From Hydnum rufescens UP504 (Eukaryota; Basidiomycota; Agaricomycetes; Cantharellales; Hydnaceae), in the NCBI GenBank assembly GCA_014904985.1, contig MU129016.1, positions 62,001 through 126,000 on the forward strand: a stretch of 64,000 bases of DNA, read 5' to 3'. Both the position numbers and the translations under genes were made by a program. Under the pieces are notes generated by a model. The model did no database searches and was not told where the DNA came from. It saw only the letters and a list, made by a program, of their open reading frames with translations. Shown one piece after another: positions 24,498 to 35,208 of the stretch (position 1 is its first letter; the number at the start of each line of letters is the position of its first letter).

Positions 24498-27400
24498 ATG
24501 GGGCGCCGTAAACGGGCATGGTTGGACGACGATGATTCATCGGACGCTTCGGACGATAGTGAAGGAAAGCCCGACATTGACGCAAATGATCCCGATGCGA
24601 GGGCAGAGCAAGAATTGTTCGCAGATCCTTACAAGCGCAAGAGACGTCGTCGTAATGGTAAAGATGATGCATTTCTAGGCGTCTTTGGAGACGACGACGA
24701 AGACGACGACGAAGACGAGATTTGAGACCGGGCCGCTCTGCTTCAGGTCAGAAACCAAAATATACCAAGTATGTAACCTTTATTGACTCTACACCCAGAT
24801 ATGGAGTAATTGGACACTGTTTATAGGCCCGTGTCGTTCGTGTCAGGGAAGACAGAAACGCTAGATGACTCAACGCTCCCTCAAGAGGGAAGCGATAATG
24901 AGGATCCCGATGCGAGCTCAGATGAAGCTTCGGAAGACCAAGACGGAGCGCCTTCTCCGCGAATTATCGATGACTCGATAGATGAACCTCCCCACTCAGG
25001 GCTAGGTGTATCTTCCTTCAAGACGTCTCATTTTTCAGCCCCCATTACGACCTCTTCTGCGGCCCCATCAGCCAACGAAGAACCTTCAGGTCAGGATACT
25101 CCTGCTCGTGGTGGAATTGGCTCGCGAGGTGGCATTGGTTCCACCTCTCGTAGTGGGATCGGCAATGGTTCCGCCTCTGCTTCATTTGGCTCGTCTCCGT
25201 CGCTTCCAACGTCATTCGGCTCCCCTGCTGCGAGCAGCACGCCTTCTGGAGCACGTGTACCGCGGTCGTTTTTGCGGGATGGTGGAGGACCAGGTTCTAA
25301 GAGTCCTTCGTTGTCTGCAGGCGAGCAACGCCACTTCCAGAAACTTTCTGGAACCTATGGTGCTCGCCTCATGGCCAAAATGGGTTGGGAAGCTGTGCGT
25401 TTCAAACCATTTCCTTGTTAACGGAATTGACCCCTCACACTTGCCTTATTTTCAGGGACAAGGGCTTGGGCTCACCAATGTTGGGATCGTGACTCCCATC
25501 GAGGCTAAATTGCGACCGAAAGCAGCGGGCATCGCATATCAGGGTTTCAAAGAGAAAACGGAACAATCTAAGCGAGAAGCTAGGAGGTATGCCATTGTTT
25601 GACCGTGTCGATTGAAATTTCTGTGTTAATGTTGTTTTTTTTTTTCAGGAAAGGAGAAATAATCTCAGACGATGAAGAACCGTGCGAGGCAAAGGTAAAG
25701 GCAAGCAGCTACAACAAGAGGACCGTTCCAATGCGTGGAAGAAACCAAAGAAAACCAAGACTCGCGTCATGCACATGACGTATGAGCAGATTCTGGCAGA
25801 AGCAAATGAACCCACGCCTGCTTCCCCTTTGGGAGTAATTATCGATGCGACTGGAGCTACCGTATGTTCCGATCGATTCTTTACATTGTGTGCCGATGTC
25901 TAACTTTGCACCCCGCTTTAGCCTCGCGAGGTATCATCGCTTGCAGATGTATCTCGAGCTTCCTGGATCCCATCTGCAGAAGCTGAGCGGATACCGGAAG
26001 TCCGTCATAATCTCCGCCTTTTGCTGAACTCTGCCAAAAGTGAGTTGGACGGTTACGCACGCGAGGCTAAAGCGCTCGAAGAGCGCAGGAAATGGGTTCG
26101 GGACGAGGAGGTCCGTCTGCGCAAGGTCGTCGCTGCTGAAGCCCAAAGTAGGGTGATGTCAACTGACTTCGTTTCGTCTATTTGGTGTGCTAACGGTATA
26201 TTCTCCTCACCTTCCAACTAGCTATTTCTCGTTTGCAACAAATCAATGGTATTGTCCAAGATATTAGCATCAAAGCACAGGAAGTTTCCAGCCATTATGA
26301 GGCGTCCCTCGACATATTTTCCGCCCAATTCGACAAACTGGCCATAGACTATAGCCCCGAGTACGACCAGTACGCCCTGGATGAAGTAGTTGTTGGTGCT
26401 GTTACCCCCTACGTACGTGCACAAGAGTTTCGCATAGCATGGTTACTGAATTTAGACAGAACTTAGGTTCGGAGAAAGCTCTCCCAATGGCGCCCTCTGG
26501 AAGATCCTGGGGCTCTAACGGCAGATTTCCGACGATGGAAAAAGCCTCTTCAAAATGACCCTCAGTAAGGAACCGGACACCGCACTCATAGACCGACAAA
26601 ACGTAACCAGTGTGCCGGTAAAAGTCGCACCTCGGTAAGGTCATCATTGTTGGATCTGAATTATTCTGGATTTTCACCTGGTGTGTTTCTTAGAAAATCG
26701 GATATGACGCCCTACGAAAGTCTTCTATGGAATGTATGGCTACCGCGAATACGTTCAACTATCAAGTGAGGATCACAGTCAACCTCCTGTAGCATTGTGC
26801 TGATGATGAGTGCCCTGAATACAGCAATGAATGGTCACCTTCTGATCCATTCCCACTCATTCGTGTATTCGAAGCCTGGTCCGATTTGTTGCCTCCGTTC
26901 ATGGCGGATAACATCATGGATCAATTAGTAATGCCCAAAGTACAGAAGGCGGTCTCGGATTGGACTCGAACAGACCCGGTACCGCTACATACATTCGTTT
27001 TGCCTTGGTTGCCACATCTGGGTCTCAGATTAGACACCCTACTGGATGATGCTCGACGGAGACTGCGCTCATTCCTTCGCTCCTGGACTGTGTTGGAGGG
27101 CGTGCCCCCTGATCTTCTAGTCTGGAAAGATGTCAGTTAGAATTGTTGGATACCTATCATGTTGTATTCTCACTAACGTATTGTTCAGGTGTTCAAACCC
27201 AGGGAGTGGAACGAGATGCTACTGAAATATGTCGTTCCCAAGTTGGGCGCCAGTCTCAGGTATGACTTCAAAATCAATCCCAGGAATCAAGACATGGAGC
27301 CACTCCTCCGTGTTGCGCCATGGGTCGGTGTCCTCAAGCCAGCAGTATTCTCCCAACTGCTGGAGATGGAATTCTTCCCCAAATGGCTCAGCGTATTACA

Positions 27401-27995
27401 TTTGTGGTTGATCCAACCAACGTCAAATTTCAGCGAGGTAGCCGAATGGTACGCACGCCCCGAAGTTCCGCTCTTTTCCGTATGATTGAGCGTCTCCCAT
27501 AGGTATCAATTCTGGAAAGGTTCCTTCTCCGAGGCGATACTAGACCTCCCTGGCGTTGCAGCCGGTTTTACTCGTGGCCTGCAGCTAATGTACAAAGCAA
27601 CTGAGCTTCCGCCTGAAGAGCGGGCCCAGCTACCCAAACCAGACACCACTTTCAATGTCGCGGACCTATCTTCGTCTATATCATCTATCGCCGAGAAGAG
27701 TCGCATCCAACCACCGAGGGCAGTTGTCGACGAAGAAGAGGAAGTAAGCTTCCGATCGTTGGTCGAAGAGTTCGTGGCGGAGCGCAACTTGCTCTTCGTG
27801 CCGATGGGGAAGGTGCACGAAAAATCCCGTCAACCATTGTTTCGCGTATCACAGAATATCGATGGGCGGGGAGGTGTTACGGTGTATATATCAGACGAGG
27901 CAGTTTGGGCGGCGCCGCAGGGTGGGTCTGAGGAGGGGGCCTTCCGACCCATTGGCTTGGAGGAAATGGTGCTTAGAGCTAGTCGTCAAAAGTGA
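24498..27995 (+). CDS. TFIP11 / Ntr1-Spp382-like G-patch splicing factor
   Basis: TFIP11 homologues activate the DEAH helicase Prp43 through a G-patch to take apart post-splicing spliceosomes. The start at 24498 (MGRRKRAWLDDDDSS) is preferred over the in-frame ATG at 24417. Order: acidic and RKR-rich N-terminus, KYTK-PVSFVSG, Ser/Gly-rich linker (24880-25300), G-patch GARLMAKMGWE...GQGLGL...GIVTPIEAKLRPKAAGI (25350-25530), basic region, TFIP11 segment TYEQILAEANEP, then the GCFC region from about 26220 to 27480 (WLPRIRSTI, WSDLLPPFMADNIMDQLVMP, VFKPREWNEMLLKYVVPKL) and a C-terminal SFRSLVEEFVAERNLLFVP. Two one-base frame breaks, at 24721-24723 (TTT run) and near 25680. About nine introns. Stop 27993-27995. 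Confidence 0.9.
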
Positions 27996-28792
27996 CCGGA
28001 TCCCTTGTACTTTGTTTGTAATCGAGGAAATGTTGTTGCCAGAGTCCCGCTGACGTAACGTCGGTAGTCTCCGAATCTGCTCGTCCTGGCGAAACTTGTA
28101 CTGTATCTTATTCTCCAATGTGTCGACCATCAAATTCTGTTTTGGACGAACGAGCTATCCATGCCGGGCGGTGGGTTGGTCGTAGGGTTGTTCGGCTATT
28201 GTGAGCCCGACACAGTGCCTCGCAATGAGTGATAGTGCCCTGCATTCGGGCTGTTGGGCGAAACCACCCTGTCTAGCGCACCTACGAGACAGGCAACGCA
28301 TCTCCTTCTAAGACACCTTTCCTTGACTGCCCCAACCCAATGCCGTTGTGGTGACGTAGTAATGGAATTCGGCCCTTGCCTGTGGTCTAGAAATCCTGAA
28401 AGGCATGGTTTTGTGAGGCCATTACATCCACATCCCCGAGGTGTCGGAAGAATTAGCAGCAAAACGCACTTCACAATTCCCGAATACCACTTCGCCGAAC
28501 TGGTTGTTGGCCACCCGCACCGTCGCAATCGTCGTCCTTCTGGTTCCGGCGGGTCTCCTGCTGACGTTTTCTGCTCATTCTGGCCTCCTTGTTTTTATAT
28601 CTCTTTATGTCATGCGCTCCGGAAGGTTAAAGAATGATCCACTCTTGGTGGTAGACCATGTGGCTCCAGCACGTGATTCAATGCGCGCCTCCAACAATGC
28701 CAACTACGCTTTGTGAATGCACTGGACATAAAGAGCGTGGATCTTTCATCTCTCCCCTAAGCTCGCGCCCTCACCCACTGGCTACCACAATA
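27996..28792. other. Intergenic region with a weak membrane-helix frame
   Basis: About 800 bases. A frame open from 28417 to 28716 encodes a hydrophobic stretch (TVAIVVLLVPAGLLLTFSAH then GLLVFISLYVM) but has no ATG unless an upstream exon exists; possible acceptor near 28416. I cannot assign it. Nothing else supported. Confidence 0.3.
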
Positions 28793-29771
28793 TGTCGATG
28801 CTACTCAGATGGATTCTAGGCTACAAATCGATTCCGGAATCGAGGTATTGATATCTGTTCTGCAGATCTACTCACGTATTTATATCTACTTATTCCTCTA
28901 GTGGACCGGAACCCGTATTGTCGTCATCGAACCTGACATGCCTTGACAACACCGCCGATTCCTCGCAGTCCTCGAGTCGCAAGCGCAAGAATTACCTAGC
29001 TGCGGCCGATGGCGGCCCGTCAGGGCTAATGGACTCGGCGGTCGTCAACGGACCTTCTTCAGCTAAGCGGCGTCGCCTTTCAGACCGTCTGCCTCCTTCC
29101 CAGTCATTTGGGCGTTTCTACATATGGATGAGGGATGTGCTCAGAGGGCTCGATCACCGACGTTCTGCGATGCCGGGTGCCTGCGCAATCTGCCTATCTC
29201 CCTCCACTCATCGATCCATGTACCATCACGTAATGGCTGAGCATATTTATCCAGCCACTGGAGGCTACGCGCGAAGACCGCGAAACCCCTCAAGAGCTGT
29301 TCGTTCTTCTCCATTACATCATTGCCAAATCCCCTGCTGCACAAATAAAATTCGCCGACTTCCTTTTCGCGCACCGGAATATCCTCCCCCACACGGTCAC
29401 AGCGGAAACCCTGACCAGCCCCCGCCACGCTTATCCCATGCTCTACAAGATCGCCAGATACGTGGCTCAGGCTACGCATGAGGCTCGAAAGAAACGGTGG
29501 GCATGCCACTGTGGGGTTACATTTTGCTCGTTGGATAGGCTCCAAAAGCACATCACGGATGAGAAAACGCTGAACCCTGCTGCCTTCCATCTTCAGCGGA
29601 GAGTCACGTTCGTCGATCAGCGGGAGAGTTTTCATTCGGCCCGAGGGTGAGTTCTATCCCTATCCTCGCTCTTATTTGATAGTGCGACTAATGTCTTTAT
29701 GAACTAGACGCCGGCGGGAGGCACCCTTCAGATCCTCAGCTTTAGCTCTTCTTAATGGTCTGAAACTTTGA
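28793..29771 (+). CDS. Unrecognised nuclear-type protein with Cys/His motif
   Basis: Start MSMLLRWILGYKSIPES at 28793, intron about 28843-28900, then a Ser-rich basic region with SRKRKN and AKRRRLSD (possible nuclear signals), CAICLSPSTHRSMYHHVMAEH near 29180, helix-rich ELFVLLHYIIAKSPAAQIKF near 29300, and WACHCGVTFCSLDRLQKHI near 29500, a partial zinc-finger-like pattern. A last exon (about 29708-29771) gives GRRRREAPFRSSALALLNGL. One apparent extra base near 29255 breaks the frame in the middle. Family not recognised; coding is supported by consistent residue usage in both halves and canonical splice sites. Confidence 0.55.
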
Positions 29772-32701
29772 GCTGGTAGCCTCATTGCACTACAGTTATT
29801 TCTTCGTCCTCCGGACTACGGGCTCCTTCGTAGATCAATGTTGAATGTTCCCAGATGTCTTTCACACTGGGCCGATGTCTCTAATTTAATTTTTGTGATC
29901 ATATGATACGACGTTCTGGCCGCCAGCTGTTTGGTGGCCTTGGCCAGAATAAGCGCTCGCACTTATAATAATACGCGTTGATGCACCGGAGCATGTTAGC
30001 GGAGGATGAGGGCCCGGGAAGTGTTGTGCTGGCCAATCTGAGGGATTCGTATTCATGGGAATAGGTGCATGCGTGTGAAGATGTTGGGTGGCGCTTAGAC
30101 CGGATCAGGGCCCTCTCATTGTGCCTGGCCCAGGGCCTGCAATTCCGAAACCTGCTTGAAAGAATAGTCAGTATGCCAGCCAACTGCCTCAAAGTACCCA
30201 TTTAGCTGCCCGTTAGCTTCACAAAAATGCAAGAGTATTGTGAATGATTCAAAAAACACGGAACTGGGCGTATAGAAGAGAAGAACTGTTTACTATTGAG
30301 AGTCTTCGGTAACCACTTAATGCTTCTGCATGATTCTCTCTCCCCCATTATTCTTGAGAGCACCTGGAAAGCTTAAATTGACACGCAAATTGGCAAAATT
30401 GAATAGCTTGCATGGGCATTTGTTTCGTGAATCTGGGCACAAATATTGACCTTGAATGGTTTTCCATCCCTTTGGGCCCATTATTTATACATCATGGACT
30501 GAATTTGACCTCGGATCACAGCCGCGTGGCCCAACGATCTCTGTTTTTGACATGTGGCAGGATCTTGCAAATATATGATCAACACATGAGAGTAAGAATC
30601 CCCAGAGGTCCACATGTGAGTTTTTCACACGTCTTAGGGGGGGTGGACATATCACTCAGGCTGGTGGATTTACTACCGCAGCTAAGGGGGTAGAAGAAAA
30701 ATGACGCGTGTGGGATCGGTGCAGGTGTATCTGGTCGGGGGTTCCCCATCAAAACATCATCCATAACCGCGGTGATCACACGCTAACTTCCTTCCGCGAC
30801 GGTATCTACATATCAGGATACGGCGGGAGCCTCCGGGACATGCCGGAGCTTACAGGGGTGATCGGCCATCCTCCGGAACGCGAAATTCTGGAGACTCACA
30901 CAGCCCAAGGTGGATGGGCTATGTAGTGTTCTTCACCTATTATGCGGTTGGGTTTTCAACCATGGAGAAATAATGTGTGTTCTATTCCAATCCTGGGAGA
31001 CCACGTCTGGGACCGGTGAATTATATATTATTTTGTCAACCCATATGCACAGGGCGCCTGGGAGACCCCAGAGTTGGATGGGACCTTTGGGACTAACCGG
31101 ATGGCCTCTTGTGTGAGTCCCGAGGAAGTAGTGAACTCACGCTCAGGGGTGGAATTTTTCATCCTTGAAGCTCTCTCCATTGTATCATGAAAAGCAGCTG
31201 GATCATTGTCACAAATCGCATGGGAATTTCAACGAGGCCTGAGAACAAAACCACAGGAGCAAATAGCGTCGGAACGAAGTAAATTCATGGGTGCGACATC
31301 TGTACTACCACGAATATGATTGAGTTCATTCCAGATACACATGCACAGCGAGATCCCAGGATCGACGATTCCAACTGCATCTAGATATGATAACCAATCT
31401 GATTAGGGTTGCGGCACTTGCACGACTGGTGGATGATTACCACCGCGGGAACGATTCACAACAGTGTAACGATTAAGAGCATTTGCATTGCTTAGAATAG
31501 TGACGCCCGGCACCAGCGCCGTCGCCGCACACTTGCAGAAATAGTTCAAAAATCAGTGCCCATTGGCTAGCTTCACAACTCCCGCGGCGGCAGCTTTTTT
31601 CGCCCACCGATTCACAAAAATCCGGCAATATTCCTCGCGCGAGGATGGCATAGGCGTGTGGTATTGTATGTGCTAGTCTTGTTCCCTTGTGCAAGTGAGT
31701 TGGTGGGGACAAAGAAGCAACTTTTCGACCATTATTCGAACGAAACGGAACTGAGCGATCTGAATAGAGCTCAATAGAGCTAGCATCAGAGTCAATCAGG
31801 TCTACTATAGCCCCTGAATTTATTTCTAGAGGTCCCGCAGCTGGTATTTCGCAGTGACGCCACTTAGGTCATGTTGGCCTGGAGCTCCGATGTTTCACTG
31901 AACTGCCACGAGCCGGATACAGTTCACGTGTGAGAAAAACGACTGGCATTAATGAAGCAAGAGTCTATGAGTCCCACATATATATGGGCAGAGTGTGGAA
32001 AGTCAATCCCTGTTGTTTTTTATATACAAATTTGTTGTGTGAAACCTGCCAGTTTTATTCCTCCAAAGGAAGGATCCCTTAACCCCAAGCGTGGTATATA
32101 TTTCGGTAGGACAGCATTAGATAATGGAGTGTGTTATAACACAGCATGAATGATGGGAATGGGTGATGCCTGGTTTTCACCGATGTTCACACGGATTCTT
32201 CAAGGCGTTATTGTAAGCAGACCATATCGGGAGGTCCCTTCCTAATCAGGCGAAGTTACAGAGCTCTCTCCCAATCTCTGCACTCGGTCAGTGAATTAGT
32301 GACTTGAACAAGCTTTTTAGTTTAGATAAGCATTGAAGACTTGCCCGAAATCACGAGCCCTGTGCTTCCGAACCTCGAATCAGAGATGGCCTAGAATGGT
32401 AAGTGGTTACCGTGAGTGCAGTACTCAGGATCTGGGTCGTATAACTGCAACAGGAGTAGGTGTTTATCCTCTAACCATATCGGTACTATTAACATGATTA
32501 GTACACTTCGTAACAGTGCGAGACCCCTACATGAATCATTTCTGCACCTGGTATGGTGTGCTTGTAAGATCGATTGCTCGAACTACTAGCATACGAATAG
32601 ACAACTGATAATACAGTAGATGGGGCAAAATATAATATCGCGTGATATCAACAGCAACGACAACGATTGACGACGATAACAATAACCAACCTGTGGTAAA
32701 T
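29772..32701. other. Long gene-free stretch (2.9 kb) between convergent genes
   Basis: Lies between the 3' ends of the unrecognised gene and the CSL gene. Frames are short on both strands, with no family likeness, no splice-consistent chains and no clear terminal repeats. May hold decayed transposon DNA, but I see no structure that proves it. Confidence 0.4.
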
Positions 32702-34778
32702 TCATCCAACGACTCTCAGGACCCACCCATGTTGTCCATCGCTACTTCCCCCACTACCACTATTACCTCCGTCTCCCGTTGTGAATACATTCTCGCACGC
32801 GAGAGAATACTGCGAAAGATAACCCGTTCGATCGTGGGAGCGCACAAAGATCAGTGGAAGTGTTCGGCCCGACAGGCCTTCCGCATCGAGCTCGTGGACC
32901 TTTTTCTGTAAGTCCAACTGCGATGAGGATGACGAAGAGGGACCGCCAGCAGAGAAGGTCGGGGCATAAATTGCGGCGGAAGGAGAACCACTAGACGTAT
33001 GATCTGTGTTCGTCATACCATCTATATCGCGTCTTCGGATCGCATCCAACATAGTCTGCAAGGCAGGGACTTCGACGGATACCATTGCGTAATGTCCGTG
33101 TTCGTGTTGGTGCTGTAATGTGGTGTGCAGAGAGATTTCATTGTTTGGATATGCACCATTCTCGTTCGCAGACAACGCCTGTTGCTGCTGCTGTTGTTGT
33201 TGGCTAAGATTATCAGGCATACTCTCTTGTGGTAGTTGGGAGAGCAGGTGATGCGTAGACCCTGATGCTGGTGCGAGCTGAGCGCGTATGTTCAATGGTC
33301 CAATATTCCCGAGCCACACTTCCAGAGGAGTCGGCGTGTTGGTATTGGGGTCGAGAGTGAAGAAGTAAAGTACAGCCAGGTCGAGTCTGTTGGCGGACGG
33401 GTGGTAGACAGGTGGAGTGATCGTTGTGGGGAAGGGGGATATGCTCCGCGCAGGTACACTGGATGGGGGATGGACGCTCGAGGCATCGAAGAAAGTATAC
33501 TGATACTCAGCTAAAGGAAAAGGTATCAGTAGCCATTCATACCAGGGAGGGGTTGAGAAGAAATGCACCGATGCCGACGATAGTCCAGCATAAGAAATCA
33601 TCCACCTCATCGGCATTTGAACCACTAGCCCCAGCACGGGGGGCCTGGTACGTCAAGGGGTGAGCGGTAGCAAGAGTTTTGCCATCCGAAGTAGCCTGAA
33701 TGTGGGTTGTGGATATCGCGCTGCGATCGGCAGAATGTACAGGGAGCGGGAGTCTTCCTGCAGACAGGTAGAGACCTGCGGGTGAAGAAGGAACGTCTGA
33801 ATTTATTGAGGCGCGCTGGAGCGCTATTTTCTGCATCTGGCTGACAAGGCCGCCATCGGACTTGGCGAGCTTCCCCTTGTCGACTTTGCGCACAATGAGA
33901 GGCTCAGATGAAATTCCTGTAGCCTCGTCTGTGAGGACGATGCGAGCACCGTAGTGAATGGGGCGCGGGGCAGGGGCTAGATCCGCATTCCGGGACGGTG
34001 ATCCTAGTTCGATGGGGAGACCGAGCTCGTCATCGAGGAGCTGGATCTTAAACGCAGACCAGGAAGCATTGGAGGCAGCAAGTTCGGCTCTGTCCACGGT
34101 CATGTATTTGGTGCGCACGGTCTGAGAGTTGATCCGATTGAACAACGAGACTGAGCCGCTATCCATAATGCACGTGGATACATTCCTGGTTTTAGCAGTC
34201 TTCTTGGAAGGCTTTGAGATGATCGTGACGGGGGCAGATTCAAACGAGGCCCAACTGTGTGACTGGGCCGCGGTTGGTGTGGCTATATCGAGCGAGAGGT
34301 GGAAGCTCTTTGCCTTGTTGGCGGCACCTCCCACGTGGAGGTATTTGAACTGGAGCTGTTCATCCATGGGATTTCCTTGTTCTGCTAGATGCGTACCGTC
34401 CTCTGTGACCACGGACATTGTTAGGCGCTGATCGCGCATGGGAGGAATAGGGGATTGAATTCGGACAAGAGGAGGAGGGCAGAGGAAGCGCTTCTCATGA
34501 CCATATGACTTTTGTGCGACCGCGGCATGGAGACAGGTGACCGTGGTCATTGCACTCCTGGGCACATCTCCAGGTCGTGTGCGAGGGAGATCCGCGGTAC
34601 GGCGACGGGTTCCCTCGAGTTCGTTCTCATCTGGCAGTGTTTCTTCTCGTTTACGCTTGCCATGCTGGTACTCAAATGAGTGTGGGGATGCTAGAAGAGT
34701 GTGGCGAGATCTCACTGAGTCTGTGGCCCCGGCCCCATTATGGGTGACGGCCACCGAGGCCGCGAGAAGAGAACGCAT
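32702..34778 (-). CDS. CSL-family transcription factor (RBP-J/Su(H)/Lag-1; fungal Cbf11/Cbf12 type)
   Basis: CSL proteins bind YGTGGGAA; fungal members regulate adhesion, cell-cycle and lipid genes without Notch. Start at 34778 (MRSLLAASVAVTHNG). Diagnostic motifs: TCLHAAVAQKSYGHEKRFLC followed by PPP (near 34480-34540), the Rel-homology N-domain DNA contacts; PVTIISKPSKKT (34190-34230); SLFNRINSQTVRTKYM (34110-34160) in the beta-trefoil; FLCWTIVGI ending exon 1. An intron at 33511-33568 joins to AEYQYTFFDASS. Exon 2 carries the C-terminal TIG domain (LEVWLGNIGPLNI, RTLPLIFVRSHDRTGYL). A Gln run and Ser/His-rich linker (33080-33210) split the TIG domain, as insertions often do in fungal CSLs. 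Stop 32702-32704. Divergent from AGM1; its own consensus sites occur in the shared promoter. Confidence 0.92.
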
Positions 34779-34813
34779 GCGGGCGTCATCGTGGCCCTGG
34801 GCAGGCTGGGAAG

Positions 34814-34825
34814 TTTCCCGGGAAA
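34814..34825. promoter_or_regulatory. Perfect 12-bp palindrome TTTCCCGGGAAA
   Basis: Lies 36 bases upstream of the CSL start codon in the divergent CSL/AGM1 region. Symmetric, so it would suit a dimeric regulator; each half resembles but does not match a CSL site. Role inferred only from position. Confidence 0.3.
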
Positions 34826-35009
34826 TCCCAGGTTGCGGATGCTGAGCGCGCTGGGCTACATCGTCGCTGTCGCTGACCGCGCTGGCCAGGAGGTCGAGGT
34901 TTGTGCGGGGGGAAGACCGGAACCTGGCTGTAAGGCGGGCCTAGGGGAGGGGGGCATCGTTTGGGGCCGTAAGAGGGGATCCAGGAGAAGGGGGGAGAAG
35001 GTGGACGAC

Positions 35010-35018
35010 TGTGGGAAA
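35010..35018 (+). promoter_or_regulatory. CSL consensus site TGTGGGAAA
   Basis: Exact match to the CSL/RBP-J consensus YGTGGGAA(A), 232 bases upstream of the CSL gene start and 191 bases upstream of the AGM1 start. Seen directly; binding not tested. Confidence 0.5.
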
Positions 35019-35030
35019 TTTGTTTCGAGC

Positions 35031-35102
35031 GTCACCCACTGTGTCACTCCAGATGTCACGTCCTCTGTGACTCCCTGAGTCACTCCGTCTGTCACTCGGT
35101 CC
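35031..35102. repeat. Six-copy 12-bp-period GTCAC array
   Basis: GTCAC occurs at 35031, 35043, 35055, 35079 and 35091, and GTGAC at 35067, exactly every 12 bases, with a consensus close to GTCACTCCNNNT. Lies between the two CSL sites. Could be a small minisatellite or an array of operator sites on one face of the helix. Confidence 0.75.
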
Positions 35103-35112
35103 GCCCCGCCAC

Positions 35113-35121
35113 CGTGGGAAA
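35113..35121 (+). promoter_or_regulatory. CSL consensus site CGTGGGAAA
   Basis: Second exact CSL consensus, same orientation as the first and 103 bases from it. Lies 88 bases upstream of the AGM1 start codon. Confidence 0.5.
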
Positions 35122-35208
35122 CAGCCCACTTTGGATCGTGCTCCATACAGGCGCCCGGCACTGTCCGCTTCTCGGGACTCCCCGCGGCCCCTGCCGCCGG
35201 CAGTCCCC

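Noticed and set aside
30400..32640. Possible retrotransposon remnant
   Set aside because: No long terminal repeats, polyprotein motifs or target duplications could be found by eye.
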